Origin: an uncultured Clostridium sp.
GTDB lineage: Bacteria; Bacillota; Clostridia; TANB77; CAG-508
Assembly: GCA_946499885.1 (NCBI GenBank)
Contig: CAMMTN010000009.1
Location: 1-62,159 of the forward strand
Length of the DNA: 62,159 nt
Direction of reading: 5' to 3'
Made by a program: the position numbers and the translations under genes. Below the pieces are notes generated by a model that did not search any database, was not told where the DNA came from, and worked only from the letters and a program-made list of their open reading frames with translations. Positions 38,843-48,077 of the stretch are shown piece by piece. How positions within the stretch are numbered: the stretch's first letter is position 1; each line of letters begins with the position of its first letter.

Positions 38843-41794
38843 TTAGTCAAACAATTTAATTATATCATCCTTCGTCAATTTATTTACAAATGTCGCTTTA
38901 GTTGATAGCATTGCTTTAGCCAAATTTGATTTCTTTTCTTGAAGTTCATAAATTCTTTCTTCTATTGAATCTTTTGTTATTAGCTTATAGACTTGTACAT
39001 TCTTTTTTTGCCCTATTCTATAAGTTCTATCTGTTGCCTGATTTTCAGCAGATAAATTCCACCAAGGATCATAATGTATAACAACATCTGCACCAATTAA
39101 ATTAAGTCCTGTTCCTCCTGCCTTTAACGAAATTAAAAATACTTTTACATTTTCGTTATTATTAAACTCATCCACAAGCTTTATTCTGTCTCCAACTTTT
39201 GTGCTACCTGTTAATTTAAAATATTCTATATTTTCTTTTTTTAATTCCTTTTCTATTATTTCTAACATACTTGAATATCCTGAGAATAATAAAATTTTAT
39301 GTCCTGATGCTATTGCGTCTTTTAATAATTCTATGCACTGGTTAAGCTTACTGCTTTCTCCTTTATAGTTAGAAATAAATAAAGATGGATGACAACAAAT
39401 TTGTCTTAATCTCATTAATAGTGCTAAAATTTTTATTTGACTTTTTTCAAACCCATTTGCTTTAATTTCTTCACTTACCTCTTTTTTAGAATTTGCTAAG
39501 TATGACATATATATTTTTAATTGTTCATCTTGCATTTCGTTGTTTAATATGCTTATTGTTTTATCTGGAAGTTCAGTTAATACTTCTTTTTTAGTTCTTC
39601 TTAATATAAATGGTTCTATTAACATTTTTAGTTTTTTTATTGAGGATTCATCATTTTCTTTTATTATAGGCATTTCATAAAGTTCTTTAAACTTTTTGTA
39701 GCTATATAAATAGCCCGGCATTATAAAGTCAAATATAGACCATAGTTCTGAAAGCGAATTTTCTATTGGTGTACCAGTTAATGCAAATCTTGTTTCAGAC
39801 TTTATTTCTTTTATTGCTTTTGCGTTTTGCGTACTATTATTTTTTATATATTGTGCTTCATCTGCAATTATATATTTGAAACTATAATTTTTCTTTTTAT
39901 ATTCTTCTATATCCCTTTTTAATAAATCATAAGATGTAATAATCAAATTATAATTTTCTATTTCTTCTATCTGTTTTTTCCTTTCTTCTGCACTACCATG
40001 TATAACTAAAGTTTTAATATTAGGTGTAAATTTATTTATTTCATTTTTCCAATTAAGTGAAAGTGAACTTGGGCAAACCACCATACTTGGTTTTGTTTCT
40101 TCTTCTTTTTCTAAATAGCTTTGAATAACTGCTAGTAATTGAAGTGTTTTTCCTAGGCCCATATCATCTGCTAAAATTCCTCCAAATTTGTAATTATCCA
40201 ATATTTTTAGCCATTTAAAACCTAATACTTGATAATTTCTTAAATCTGCATTTAGATTCTTTGGAATTTCCATTTTATCTTCGATTTTTTTATTAGAAAT
40301 TTGGTTTACTAATTTTACATATTCATCACTTTTAGAAATATTAGTATCTAATTTTTCTAAAATTTTGTCTAAATACATACTTCTTGATATAGGTAGTTCT
40401 AATTCTCCTTTTTGTAATTCATTATACTGTATTTCTTCGTCTTTTAATAGGCTACTTATAAATTCCATTGTATCATTTTCTTCTAAATCAAGAAAACTTC
40501 CATCTTTTAATCTGTAATACTTTTTTCTTAAAGTATATTTCTGCATTATATTTTTTAACTCTTCTATATCAAAATCCATTTTTGATAAATCTATTTTTAA
40601 TAAATTATTTTTTATCTTTACCCCTACGCCAATAGGCTTTGGCTTGCGAATTTCTCTATGTTTAAAATTATCTGTTACTAGAACTTCAAACTTTTGCATA
40701 TAGTTTTCTATTTCATGAGATAAAAAATTGTATATTTTATCTTCATTTGCTAGAATAAGTCTACTGTTTTCTTTATCTAGCATAAAACCTGTATTTACAA
40801 ATATATCTAAATATTCATTTTCTTTTGCTATATCTCTTGCTACTAAAACTTTTTCTTCTTTTAGTGGATTAAATTCTATATCTCCATATATAAATTTAAT
40901 GTCAGCTGTAATATAATTATTTTTGTCATAATCCAAATAAATCTTTATAAATAATTCTTGAGGCACATATTTATTGATTAATGCTTTATCAATCTTTTCA
41001 AGTGATATATGCTTTTTTAATTTAGGGTATACTAAAGAACAAAACTTAGGAAGTTCTTCTCTTTTAAATTTTATTTCTGATGTATAATTTTCTCTAAAAA
41101 TATTTAGTAATTTAAGAGTAGTTTCTTTAAATTCTGTATCAAATCTATTTAGTGATTTCTTTGTAAGCATATATGTATATGAAGAACCTTTTAAAATTTC
41201 GTATTCAAAAATATCTATATTAGGTGTAAGCACATAGTCTCCATTTTTTTCTTGCTTTACAATAAATTTTATTTCTGGATTAGAATTTTCAAATGATATT
41301 TTTCCTTCTAAAGTATCTCTTATGAAAGATACACTTTTTCCTTGTAATACATCAAAAATTTCATCTAGTCCTGTATTTGATATAGTAATATACTCATTAC
41401 TCATAGTTCTCATATATTTTCCATAACTTCCAACAGTTTCATTTGAATATTTTATTATTTCTGCATATTTTAGTATGAAATTTAGAAGTTCTTGGTCTTC
41501 TTTTCTAAAAGCATCTTTATTATGCATAAATTCAAGTTTCGAACCATATTTATATTCATCATTATTTAACATTCTTTCAAAAAATTCTGGCAAACTCTTA
41601 ATTTTATATAATTGATTATTTCCAATTTTAAATTCTGCTTTTAAAGTTTTCTTAAAAGTGTCATATATCATTTGTGGTTCTATAGTTAAATTGTTTACTT
41701 TGCTCTGAGCATTATTCATGCTTTCTGGCTCTTTATGATAAAAAGTATGTAACACTTGCTTAAATATCTTATATTGGTCTTCGCTTATATTCAT
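38843..41794 (-). CDS. SNF2-family DEAD-box helicase/ATPase
   Basis: Swi2/Snf2 double-stranded DNA translocase, 983 residues. An N-terminal half (about 1-500) of bacterial SNF2-associated type precedes helicase lobe 1 (Walker A DDMGLGKT near residue 546, DEAQYIKN near 645, TGTPIENSLSELWSI) and lobe 2 (LISLKAGGTGLNL, DPWWNLSAENQATDRTYRIGQ near 930). Such proteins are thought to strip proteins such as RNA polymerase from DNA. There is no SWIM zinc finger at the N-terminus. The ATG follows AGAGAGG. It lies downstream of topA with a terminator between them. Confidence 0.9.
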   Translation of the reverse strand: MNISEDQYKIFKQVLHTFYHKEPESMNNAQSKVNNLTIEPQMIYDTFKKTLKAEFKIGNNQLYKIKSLPEFFERMLNNDEYKYGSKLEFMHNKDAFRKEDQELLNFILKYAEIIKYSNETVGSYGKYMRTMSNEYITISNTGLDEIFDVLQGKSVSFIRDTLEGKISFENSNPEIKFIVKQEKNGDYVLTPNIDIFEYEILKGSSYTYMLTKKSLNRFDTEFKETTLKLLNIFRENYTSEIKFKREELPKFCSLVYPKLKKHISLEKIDKALINKYVPQELFIKIYLDYDKNNYITADIKFIYGDIEFNPLKEEKVLVARDIAKENEYLDIFVNTGFMLDKENSRLILANEDKIYNFLSHEIENYMQKFEVLVTDNFKHREIRKPKPIGVGVKIKNNLLKIDLSKMDFDIEELKNIMQKYTLRKKYYRLKDGSFLDLEENDTMEFISSLLKDEEIQYNELQKGELELPISRSMYLDKILEKLDTNISKSDEYVKLVNQISNKKIEDKMEIPKNLNADLRNYQVLGFKWLKILDNYKFGGILADDMGLGKTLQLLAVIQSYLEKEEETKPSMVVCPSSLSLNWKNEINKFTPNIKTLVIHGSAEERKKQIEEIENYNLIITSYDLLKRDIEEYKKKNYSFKYIIADEAQYIKNNSTQNAKAIKEIKSETRFALTGTPIENSLSELWSIFDFIMPGYLYSYKKFKELYEMPIIKENDESSIKKLKMLIEPFILRRTKKEVLTELPDKTISILNNEMQDEQLKIYMSYLANSKKEVSEEIKANGFEKSQIKILALLMRLRQICCHPSLFISNYKGESSKLNQCIELLKDAIASGHKILLFSGYSSMLEIIEKELKKENIEYFKLTGSTKVGDRIKLVDEFNNNENVKVFLISLKAGGTGLNLIGADVVIHYDPWWNLSAENQATDRTYRIGQKKNVQVYKLITKDSIEERIYELQEKKSNLAKAMLSTKATFVNKLTKDDIIKLFD

Positions 41795-41867
41795 TTTTTA
41801 TGACCTCTCTTTGTTTTTTCCTAGTAAGTTATTATATCATATCTTTTTATGATTATCAAACTAATAT

Positions 41868-41905
41868 AAAGAAAAGGCTAGAATTTCAGTTCTAGTCTTT
41901 TCTTT
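41868..41905 (-). terminator. Terminator after topA
   Basis: A 16-base stem (AAAGAAAAGACTAGAA with TTCTAGCCTTTTCTTT, one G-U type mismatch) around a six-base loop, with the 3' arm ending in a U-rich stretch. It lies 14 bases past the topA stop. Confidence 0.75.
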
Positions 41906-41918
41906 AATTATACGTTAA

Positions 41919-43895
41919 CTATTTCTTTGGTTTATTCCATGAAATATAATCACATTTTTCTGGGTTATTTTCACAAATATAAAACTTTCTTTTTTTCTTT
42001 GATTTTCTTACTTCTATTTTTCCACCACATTTTGGGCATGGTACCTCAATTGTTTCTACTAATGGTTTTGCATTTTTACATTCTGGATAACCTGGACATG
42101 CTAAAAATTTTCCATATCTTCCATATTTTATAACCATCATTCTTCCGCATTTATCACATGGTACATCTGATACTTCTTCTTCTAATTTTACGTGTTCTAA
42201 TTCTTTTTCTACTTTTTCTACTTCTTTTTCAAAAGGTTCATAAAACTCTCTTATAACTTGTTTCCAATTTTCTTTTCCTTCTGCTATTTCATCAAATTCA
42301 TCTTCTATTTTAGCTGTAAATTCTACATTTACAATATCTGAAAAATTTTCTGTAAGAAGTTTATTTACAACTTTTCCAAGTTCTGTTGGAACTAATTGTT
42401 TTTGCTCTTTTTCAATATATCTTCTTTCTAATATTGTTGTAATTGTTGGCGAATATGTACTAGGTCTTCCTATTCCTTTTTCTTCTAATGCTTTTACCAA
42501 ACTTGCTTCTGTATACCTTGGTGGTGGCTCTGTGAAGCTTTGTTTTGTTTCTATTTTTTGTTTTTTCACTTCTTGATTTAGTTGTAAATCAGGTACAAAA
42601 GCTTCCTCATCTTCATCAGTTTTATTATCCAATGTTTCTACATACAATGTCATAAATCCTTTAAATTTAAGTGATTGCCCGCTTGCTCTAAAATTATATT
42701 CATTTACATCAATATTTGCTGAAATTGTGTCATATACTGCTGCTTGCATTTGGCTTGCTAAAAATCTATTATATATTAATTTATATAATTTATATTGATC
42801 TTTAGTTAAACTATCCTTTATTTTTTCTGGATTTAACTCTGTATATGTTGGACGAATGCCTTCGTGTGCATCTTGAGAATTTTGTTTTGTTTTATAATAT
42901 CTGTTTTCATAGTATTCTTCACCATATTTCTCTACTATTTCTTTCTTTGCAGCTGCTCTTGCTTCTTCTGATATTCTTGTAGAATCTGTTCTCATATATG
43001 TAATTAAGCCAACTGTTCCTTTTTCTTCTACCTTTACACCTTCATATAGTCCTTGTGCTACTGACATTGTTTTCTTTAATGTAAAACCTAATTTTCTTGA
43101 TGCTTCTTGTTGCATTGTACTTGTTGTAAATGGTGGTGCTGGAGTTCTTTTCTTTTGTCCTTTTTTTACTTCTGTTACAATATATTTTCCATTCTCTATA
43201 TTTTTTAATATTTCTTCTACTTCTTCTTTAGAATGCATTTCTATTTTCTTTTTATTCTTGCCATATAATTTTGCTGTAAATGTTTTGTTTGAGTTTTCAT
43301 CTAAAAGGCTAGCAAAAATATTCCAATATTCTTCTGGAATGAACTTTTCTATTTCTTCTTCTCTATCTACTATTAATTTTACCGCAACAGATTGTACTCT
43401 ACCTGCGGACAATCCTCTTCTTACTTTTTTCCACAAAACTGGGCTCATTTTGTAGCCTACAATTCTATCTAATACACGTCTTGCTTGTTGTGCATCAGTT
43501 AAATTCATATCTATTTTTCTTGGATTTTTAATAGAACTTTGTACAGTTTCTTTTGTAATTTCATTAAATGTAACTCTACATACGCTGTCTTCTGGAATAT
43601 CTAAAATATGCGCCAAATGCCATGCTATTGCCTCTCCTTCACGATCAGGGTCAGTTGCAAGATATACTTTTTTAGCTTTTTTAGCATCTGCCTTTAGAGA
43701 TTTTATTAAATCTCCCTTTCCTCTAATATTTATATATTCTGGTTCAAAGTCATGCTCAATATCTACTCCCATTTTAGATTTTGGTAAATCTCTAATATGT
43801 CCCATTGAAGCCACAACTTTAGTATTTCCACCTAAAAATTTCTCTATTGTATTAGCTTTTGCTGGAGATTCAACAATTATTAATTTATCTGCCAT
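41919..43895 (-). CDS. topA: DNA topoisomerase I
   Basis: Main relaxing topoisomerase, 658 residues. Toprim starts at LIIVESPAKA, with ATDPDREGEAIAWHL near residue 95 and the active-site tyrosine in GLITYMRTDSTR near 302. Two C-terminal zinc clusters follow (CDKCGRM..CPGYPEC and CPKCGG..CENNPEKC), fewer than in Escherichia coli. Family starts match MADKLIIVES, so I choose ATG 43895. The nearest Shine-Dalgarno (AAAGGAG, 43938-43931) is about 35 bases upstream, with a perfect 22-base palindrome (43907-43928) between. Folding of that hairpin would bring the site close to the ATG. Confidence 0.95.
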   Translation of the reverse strand: MADKLIIVESPAKANTIEKFLGGNTKVVASMGHIRDLPKSKMGVDIEHDFEPEYINIRGKGDLIKSLKADAKKAKKVYLATDPDREGEAIAWHLAHILDIPEDSVCRVTFNEITKETVQSSIKNPRKIDMNLTDAQQARRVLDRIVGYKMSPVLWKKVRRGLSAGRVQSVAVKLIVDREEEIEKFIPEEYWNIFASLLDENSNKTFTAKLYGKNKKKIEMHSKEEVEEILKNIENGKYIVTEVKKGQKKRTPAPPFTTSTMQQEASRKLGFTLKKTMSVAQGLYEGVKVEEKGTVGLITYMRTDSTRISEEARAAAKKEIVEKYGEEYYENRYYKTKQNSQDAHEGIRPTYTELNPEKIKDSLTKDQYKLYKLIYNRFLASQMQAAVYDTISANIDVNEYNFRASGQSLKFKGFMTLYVETLDNKTDEDEEAFVPDLQLNQEVKKQKIETKQSFTEPPPRYTEASLVKALEEKGIGRPSTYSPTITTILERRYIEKEQKQLVPTELGKVVNKLLTENFSDIVNVEFTAKIEDEFDEIAEGKENWKQVIREFYEPFEKEVEKVEKELEHVKLEEEVSDVPCDKCGRMMVIKYGRYGKFLACPGYPECKNAKPLVETIEVPCPKCGGKIEVRKSKKKRKFYICENNPEKCDYISWNKPKK

Positions 43896-43906
43896 ATATA
43901 TTTTGT

Positions 43907-43928
43907 GATAACAAATATATTTGTTATC
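43907..43928 (-). promoter_or_regulatory. Hairpin between the Shine-Dalgarno and start codon of topA
   Basis: Perfect 22-base palindrome (GATAACAAATA and its complement) placed between AAAGGAG and the ATG of topA. Folded, it shortens the effective spacing to about 13 bases. It may act as a translational control or as a bypassed spacer. Confidence 0.6.
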
Positions 43929-44113
43929 TTCTCCTTTCATAAGTTTATAGTTTATTTTTTATAGACTATCTATTATAATACAGTATATTTATTCTTTTTT
44001 CAAGCTATTCAAATAATTTTTATTTTTTCAAGTATTACAGTTTAATGGTTTGACTAAGAATAAAATAAAGGAATCTAGATACTAGATATATGTATATTTT
44101 GAAAATTAACTAA

Positions 44114-44167
44114 TAATCTCAGACCTAGCAGTTTTGGTTTATTCCAAAACTGACATGTCTGAGATTA
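44114..44167 (-). terminator. Terminator hairpin formed partly by coding sequence
   Basis: Arms 44157-44167/44114-44124 and 44144-44152/44129-44137 make a long stem with a six-base loop. The 5' arm lies within the last eight codons of the 104-residue gene, and the stop codon falls in the loop. Confidence 0.65.
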
Positions 44168-44453
44168 CATCATCTACTGATATTGGTGTTACTTTATTTA
44201 ACATTAGAATTTTTAATAAATTACTTATTTCATTTTCTTTACTAGATATATTGTTAATTATTTTTGACTCAATGTTAAACTTTTCTTTATTTTCATCTTT
44301 CTTTACAATTTCTATTCCATATTTTCTTTCGTTTTCTTCTAATAAGTTGTGTGTTTCGTAGTATTCTAATTCTATTTTTTCGTTTTCTCTTATTTCTTCT
44401 GAATCTGAACTATCTATTATAGCTCTTCCAAAGAAACTTTTCTTGTACTCCAT
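44139..44453 (-). CDS. Small clostridial protein, DUF6514-like
   Basis: 104 residues. The motif ERKYGIEIVKK and the ISSKENEISNLLKILMLNKVTPISVDDVISD tail (split helix, then a conserved VTP) fit my memory of the DUF6514 family of Clostridia, which has no known function; this match is tentative. It is soluble with no catalytic signature. GAAGGGGGG precedes the ATG. Two tandem Spo0A boxes lie about 90 bases upstream, suggesting control at sporulation onset. Confidence 0.6.
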   Translation of the reverse strand: MEYKKSFFGRAIIDSSDSEEIRENEKIELEYYETHNLLEENERKYGIEIVKKDENKEKFNIESKIINNISSKENEISNLLKILMLNKVTPISVDDVISDMSVLE

Positions 44454-44536
44454 CTTTTGTTCCCCCCTTCAAAAATTCGTACTTTCCTAATATAATACAA
44501 ATTCATATGAATAGCAAGAACTTTCGTGTGTCTCTA

Positions 44537-44553
44537 TTCGACATTTTTCGACA
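44537..44553 (-). promoter_or_regulatory. Tandem Spo0A boxes
   Basis: TGTCGAA occurs twice in the same orientation with a 3-base gap (minus strand 44553-44547 and 44543-44537). This is the arrangement bound by a Spo0A dimer at known targets. They lie upstream of a weak promoter (TTGCTA, 17 bases, TATATT) for the gene at 44139-44453, in an activator-like position. The rest of the 44454-44686 gap shows no gene. Confidence 0.65.
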
Positions 44554-44686
44554 TATACTATATTTATGGTAATAACAGACTATATTTGCACCTCGCAATG
44601 AAACATAATTAGATGTTGCAATTTACTGATTATAAAAGCCAAAAATAATTTTTTATTACTATTTCTGTTTTTTATATAAACTTATG

Positions 44687-45814
44687 TCACATAATAATAG
44701 TTTTAATAGTTTCTTTTATCTCTTTATATATTGTATCTTCTACATTTTTCCTAGCAACTTTAGAAGTATTTTTTCCCATTTGTTCTAATTCTTTTTTATT
44801 GCCTACAATCTTACTTATTGTTTTTTCCAAAGACTCTGAATTTAAATCTCTGTTTAAAATTATTTTTGCCGCTCCTACGTTTTCTAGTACTTTAGCATTG
44901 TATTCTTGATGATTTTCAGTAGCAAATGGAAATGGTATAAATATTGCTGGTTTCCCTACAACTGAAATTTCTGTTATAGTCATAGCACCGCTTCTTGAAA
45001 CAACTAAATCACAAGCATTCATCATTTCTTCCATATTATATATATATGGTAGAATTTTAACGTTTTCAAGGTTGTCTATATCCATATTTACTTCTTTTAA
45101 TTTGATTTTTATATCTTCATATTGGTTTGGGCCTGCTGCCCATATAATTTGGTAATTTTTATTTTTTTTATTAACTATTATTTCTAAAAGACTTCTGTTT
45201 ATGCTTTGTGCTCCTTGACTTCCTCCAAAGGCTAAAACTACTGGTTTATCACTTTTTAATCCAACACTTTCTAATATTTTTGTTTTTTCCTCTTTTTTTA
45301 ATTCCAATTTCTTTATTCTTATTGGATTTCCTGTAACAACTACATTTTCTTTATTTTCTAATCTTTTCTTAGCATCTTCAAACCCAACTAATATTTTATC
45401 TGCTTTATTTTTAAATAATCTTACAGCAATTCCCGGAAAAGCATTACTTTCATGTAATACAACTGGTATATTTAATTTTTTAGCAGCTATTACTACTGGC
45501 ACACAAATATATCCACCCATACCAATTACTACATCTGGCTTAAATCTTGTTAATATTTCTTTAGCTTCTCCTATTGATTTAAAAGTTGCATATAAATTTT
45601 TGAAGTTTTGAATATTTAGTTTTCTTTCTATTCCATGCGCATCTATTCTTTTTAATTCATAGCCTGCTCTTGGCACTAAATCATTTTCTAATCCCCTATC
45701 AGTTCCTATAAATATTACTTCGGAATTCTTTTCTTTTTCTTTAATTTTATTTGCTATTGCTATTCCTGGATTAATATGTCCGCCAGTCCCAGCTGCTGCT
45801 ATTATAGCCTTCAC
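44687..45814 (-). CDS. murG: UDP-GlcNAc:lipid I GlcNAc transferase MurG
   Basis: Peripheral membrane glycosyltransferase making lipid II from lipid I, 375 residues. The N-terminal GTGGHINPG loop binds the lipid-linked acceptor. VLHESNAFPG, FGGSQGAQSIN and the C-terminal donor motif (VSRSGAMTITEI) are all present. Start GTG (45814). It is the last gene of the dcw run, 29 bases after the FtsW/SpoVE gene. Confidence 0.96.
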   Translation of the reverse strand: MKAIIAAAGTGGHINPGIAIANKIKEKEKNSEVIFIGTDRGLENDLVPRAGYELKRIDAHGIERKLNIQNFKNLYATFKSIGEAKEILTRFKPDVVIGMGGYICVPVVIAAKKLNIPVVLHESNAFPGIAVRLFKNKADKILVGFEDAKKRLENKENVVVTGNPIRIKKLELKKEEKTKILESVGLKSDKPVVLAFGGSQGAQSINRSLLEIIVNKKNKNYQIIWAAGPNQYEDIKIKLKEVNMDIDNLENVKILPYIYNMEEMMNACDLVVSRSGAMTITEISVVGKPAIFIPFPFATENHQEYNAKVLENVGAAKIILNRDLNSESLEKTISKIVGNKKELEQMGKNTSKVARKNVEDTIYKEIKETIKTIIM

Positions 45815-45843
45815 CCTTAATCACCTTCTTTAACACATATTTA

Positions 45844-47007
45844 TTACACTTTTGACTTCGCCTTAGATATATTAAGTAATATTCCACACATTCCTAGTAA
45901 AATAATCAGTGCTGTACCTCCTGCACTAAAGAATGGTAAAGACATACCTGTATTTGGAATTGTATTTGTTACAACTCCTATATTAATAGCCACTTGAACC
46001 ATTACAAGTGTTGTAATACCTGTTGCAAGTAAGCTACCAAACATATCTGGTGCTTTCATAGCAATTATTATTCCTCTCCATATAAATAGTGCAAATAATA
46101 TTATTACTGCTACACAACCAACAAATCCTAATTCTTCAGCAAGTATTGCAAATATATAATCATTTTGTGGTTCTGATACATATAGATATTTTTGTTTACT
46201 TTCTCCTAAGCCTACTCCAAATAGTCCTCCTGAGCCAATTGCATACAATCCTTGAATTGGTTGCCAGCCTTGACCTGTTGGGTCTTGCCATGGATCCATA
46301 TAGTTTAGTATTCTAGCAAATCTAAAGTTTGCATCTCCAGCACTATCTCCAGCAATAGAAAAATATGCAAGTAATGCGGCAATTCCACCACCACCGAAAA
46401 TTAATCCTGATACTATAAAATAAAGTAATCTACAGCCTGCCATTAACATCATTACAAATGTTATAGAACTCATTACAATTCCGACACTTAAATGATTTTG
46501 TATAATAAATGCTATTGCTATTGGTGGAAGTATGTATAATAGAGGAAATATAAATCCTTTTTTTAAGTTTCTTAAATCATCTTTATGATCAGTTAAATAT
46601 CCTGCATAAAATATAATCATTCCTATTTTTGTTAATTCAGATGGTTGAAACTGTGTAAATCCTAAGTTTATCCATCTTTTTGCTCCACCACTTGAATATC
46701 CAAGCCCTGGAATTAAAACAAGTAGTAAAGCTCCTACTGATAGCCAATATATAGGCCAGTAAAACTTTTTATATATTCTATAATCTATCTTAGAAACAAA
46801 CCACATAATTACCAAACCAATTACTGCAAAAATTACCTGTTTTGTAAAATATGTATAGCTATTTCCTGTTTCAGCCAAAGCTGATGGTGCACTAGCTGAT
46901 AATACCATTATTATTCCAAAAGATAGAAGTATTAAAATAATTATTACCAATACAAAGTCAACTTGCTTTTTTTTAACTTTATTCATGCTTTTCTTATTAT
47001 TTTGCAT
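45844..47007 (-). CDS. SEDS glycan polymerase FtsW/SpoVE
   Basis: Ten-segment membrane protein of the shape, elongation, division and sporulation family, which polymerises lipid II with a partner penicillin-binding protein. The signature NHLSVGIVM-like region, PNTGMSLPFFSAGG and QPSELTKI are present. I chose ATG 47007, with AAAGGATGG 10 bases before it, giving 387 residues. Its place between mraY and murG fits FtsW in division or SpoVE in spores. The PBP in the same cluster carries one PASTA domain like SpoVD, which favours SpoVE, but the two cannot be separated by sequence here. Confidence 0.9.
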   Translation of the reverse strand: MQNNKKSMNKVKKKQVDFVLVIIILILLSFGIIMVLSASAPSALAETGNSYTYFTKQVIFAVIGLVIMWFVSKIDYRIYKKFYWPIYWLSVGALLLVLIPGLGYSSGGAKRWINLGFTQFQPSELTKIGMIIFYAGYLTDHKDDLRNLKKGFIFPLLYILPPIAIAFIIQNHLSVGIVMSSITFVMMLMAGCRLLYFIVSGLIFGGGGIAALLAYFSIAGDSAGDANFRFARILNYMDPWQDPTGQGWQPIQGLYAIGSGGLFGVGLGESKQKYLYVSEPQNDYIFAILAEELGFVGCVAVIILFALFIWRGIIIAMKAPDMFGSLLATGITTLVMVQVAINIGVVTNTIPNTGMSLPFFSAGGTALIILLGMCGILLNISKAKSKV

Positions 47008-47064
47008 TCTATAAATCCATCCTTTCAAAAGTGCAAAATCTTAATCTTTTTGTTCATTAATTTA

Positions 47065-48042
47065 TTAAATAGAAACTAACCCTATTATACAAAATATTAA
47101 TGTTACTATACTAAATACAGATACTATTTTATTTTCTTTCCATCCTGATAATTCGAAATGATGATGTATTGGTGTCATTTTAAATACTCTGTTCCCTGTT
47201 TTCTTAAAATATGTAACTTGTATCATTACGGAAAGAGTTTCCATTATAGGAATAATTGCTAAAATTAATAATAATAAAGGCATTTTCATATATAATGCTA
47301 TACCTGCTATTGCTCCTCCTAGCATTAGTGAACCTGTATCTCCCATCATAACTTTTGCTGGATGTAAATTGAATAATAAGAAACCTAAACATGCTCCTAT
47401 TAAGATACTTCCAAATATTGTTACTTCCTTTATTCCTAAAAGTATCGAAATTACGGTTAAACAAGTTAATATTATAACCGTCACACTTGTTGATAACCCA
47501 TCTATTCCATCTGTTAAATTAATTGCATTTGTTGTTGCAAGCATAACTAATACTGCAAAAGGTACATAAATCCAAATAGGTAATATTATATATTCTTTAA
47601 AAAATGGTATATATGTATCTGTTCCTATATTAAATACTTTTATTAAAACAATAGAATAAGCGACAGCAACAATTAATAACCCAATCATTTTTGCTTTTGG
47701 ACTTAATCCTTTAGTGTTTTTTAATACTAATTTTTTAAAATCGTCTATAAATCCTATAAATCCAAATCCTACTGCAACACCAATTAGTGGTAATAACGCT
47801 ATAGCTGTGCTAGCTTGATCTTTTTTATAATCTAAATACATAAAAGCACCTAATGCAATTATAACTAATATCATTATTATTCCACCCATTGTAGGTGTTC
47901 CTTGCTTTTTCAAATGTGACTGTGGTCCTTCTTTCCTTTCTATTTGCCCTACTTTTAATCTTCTTAAAATTGGTACAATTATCAATGACAATATTACACT
48001 GGCTACAAAAGACAGCAATAATATTTTATTTTGATATTGCAT
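47065..48042 (-). CDS. mraY: Phospho-MurNAc-pentapeptide translocase MraY
   Basis: Integral membrane enzyme that transfers phospho-MurNAc-pentapeptide from UDP to undecaprenyl phosphate, making lipid I; 325 residues with about ten membrane segments. The motifs KKQGTPTMGG, NAINLTDGIDGL (catalytic Asp cluster), GDTGSLMLGG and PIHHHFE are intact. AAAGGAGG precedes the ATG. It is next to murE; murF, often between them, is absent. Confidence 0.97.
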   Translation of the reverse strand: MQYQNKILLLSFVASVILSLIIVPILRRLKVGQIERKEGPQSHLKKQGTPTMGGIIMILVIIALGAFMYLDYKKDQASTAIALLPLIGVAVGFGFIGFIDDFKKLVLKNTKGLSPKAKMIGLLIVAVAYSIVLIKVFNIGTDTYIPFFKEYIILPIWIYVPFAVLVMLATTNAINLTDGIDGLSTSVTVIILTCLTVISILLGIKEVTIFGSILIGACLGFLLFNLHPAKVMMGDTGSLMLGGAIAGIALYMKMPLLLLILAIIPIMETLSVMIQVTYFKKTGNRVFKMTPIHHHFELSGWKENKIVSVFSIVTLIFCIIGLVSI

Positions 48043-48077
48043 ATAATTTCCTCCTTTGCTGTTATGTGTTTATTAGC

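Noticed and set aside
47204-47464. Antisense-frame gene within mraY
   Set aside because: Lies wholly inside mraY in another frame with Asn/Ser/Arg-rich low-complexity content; a shadow of the real gene.
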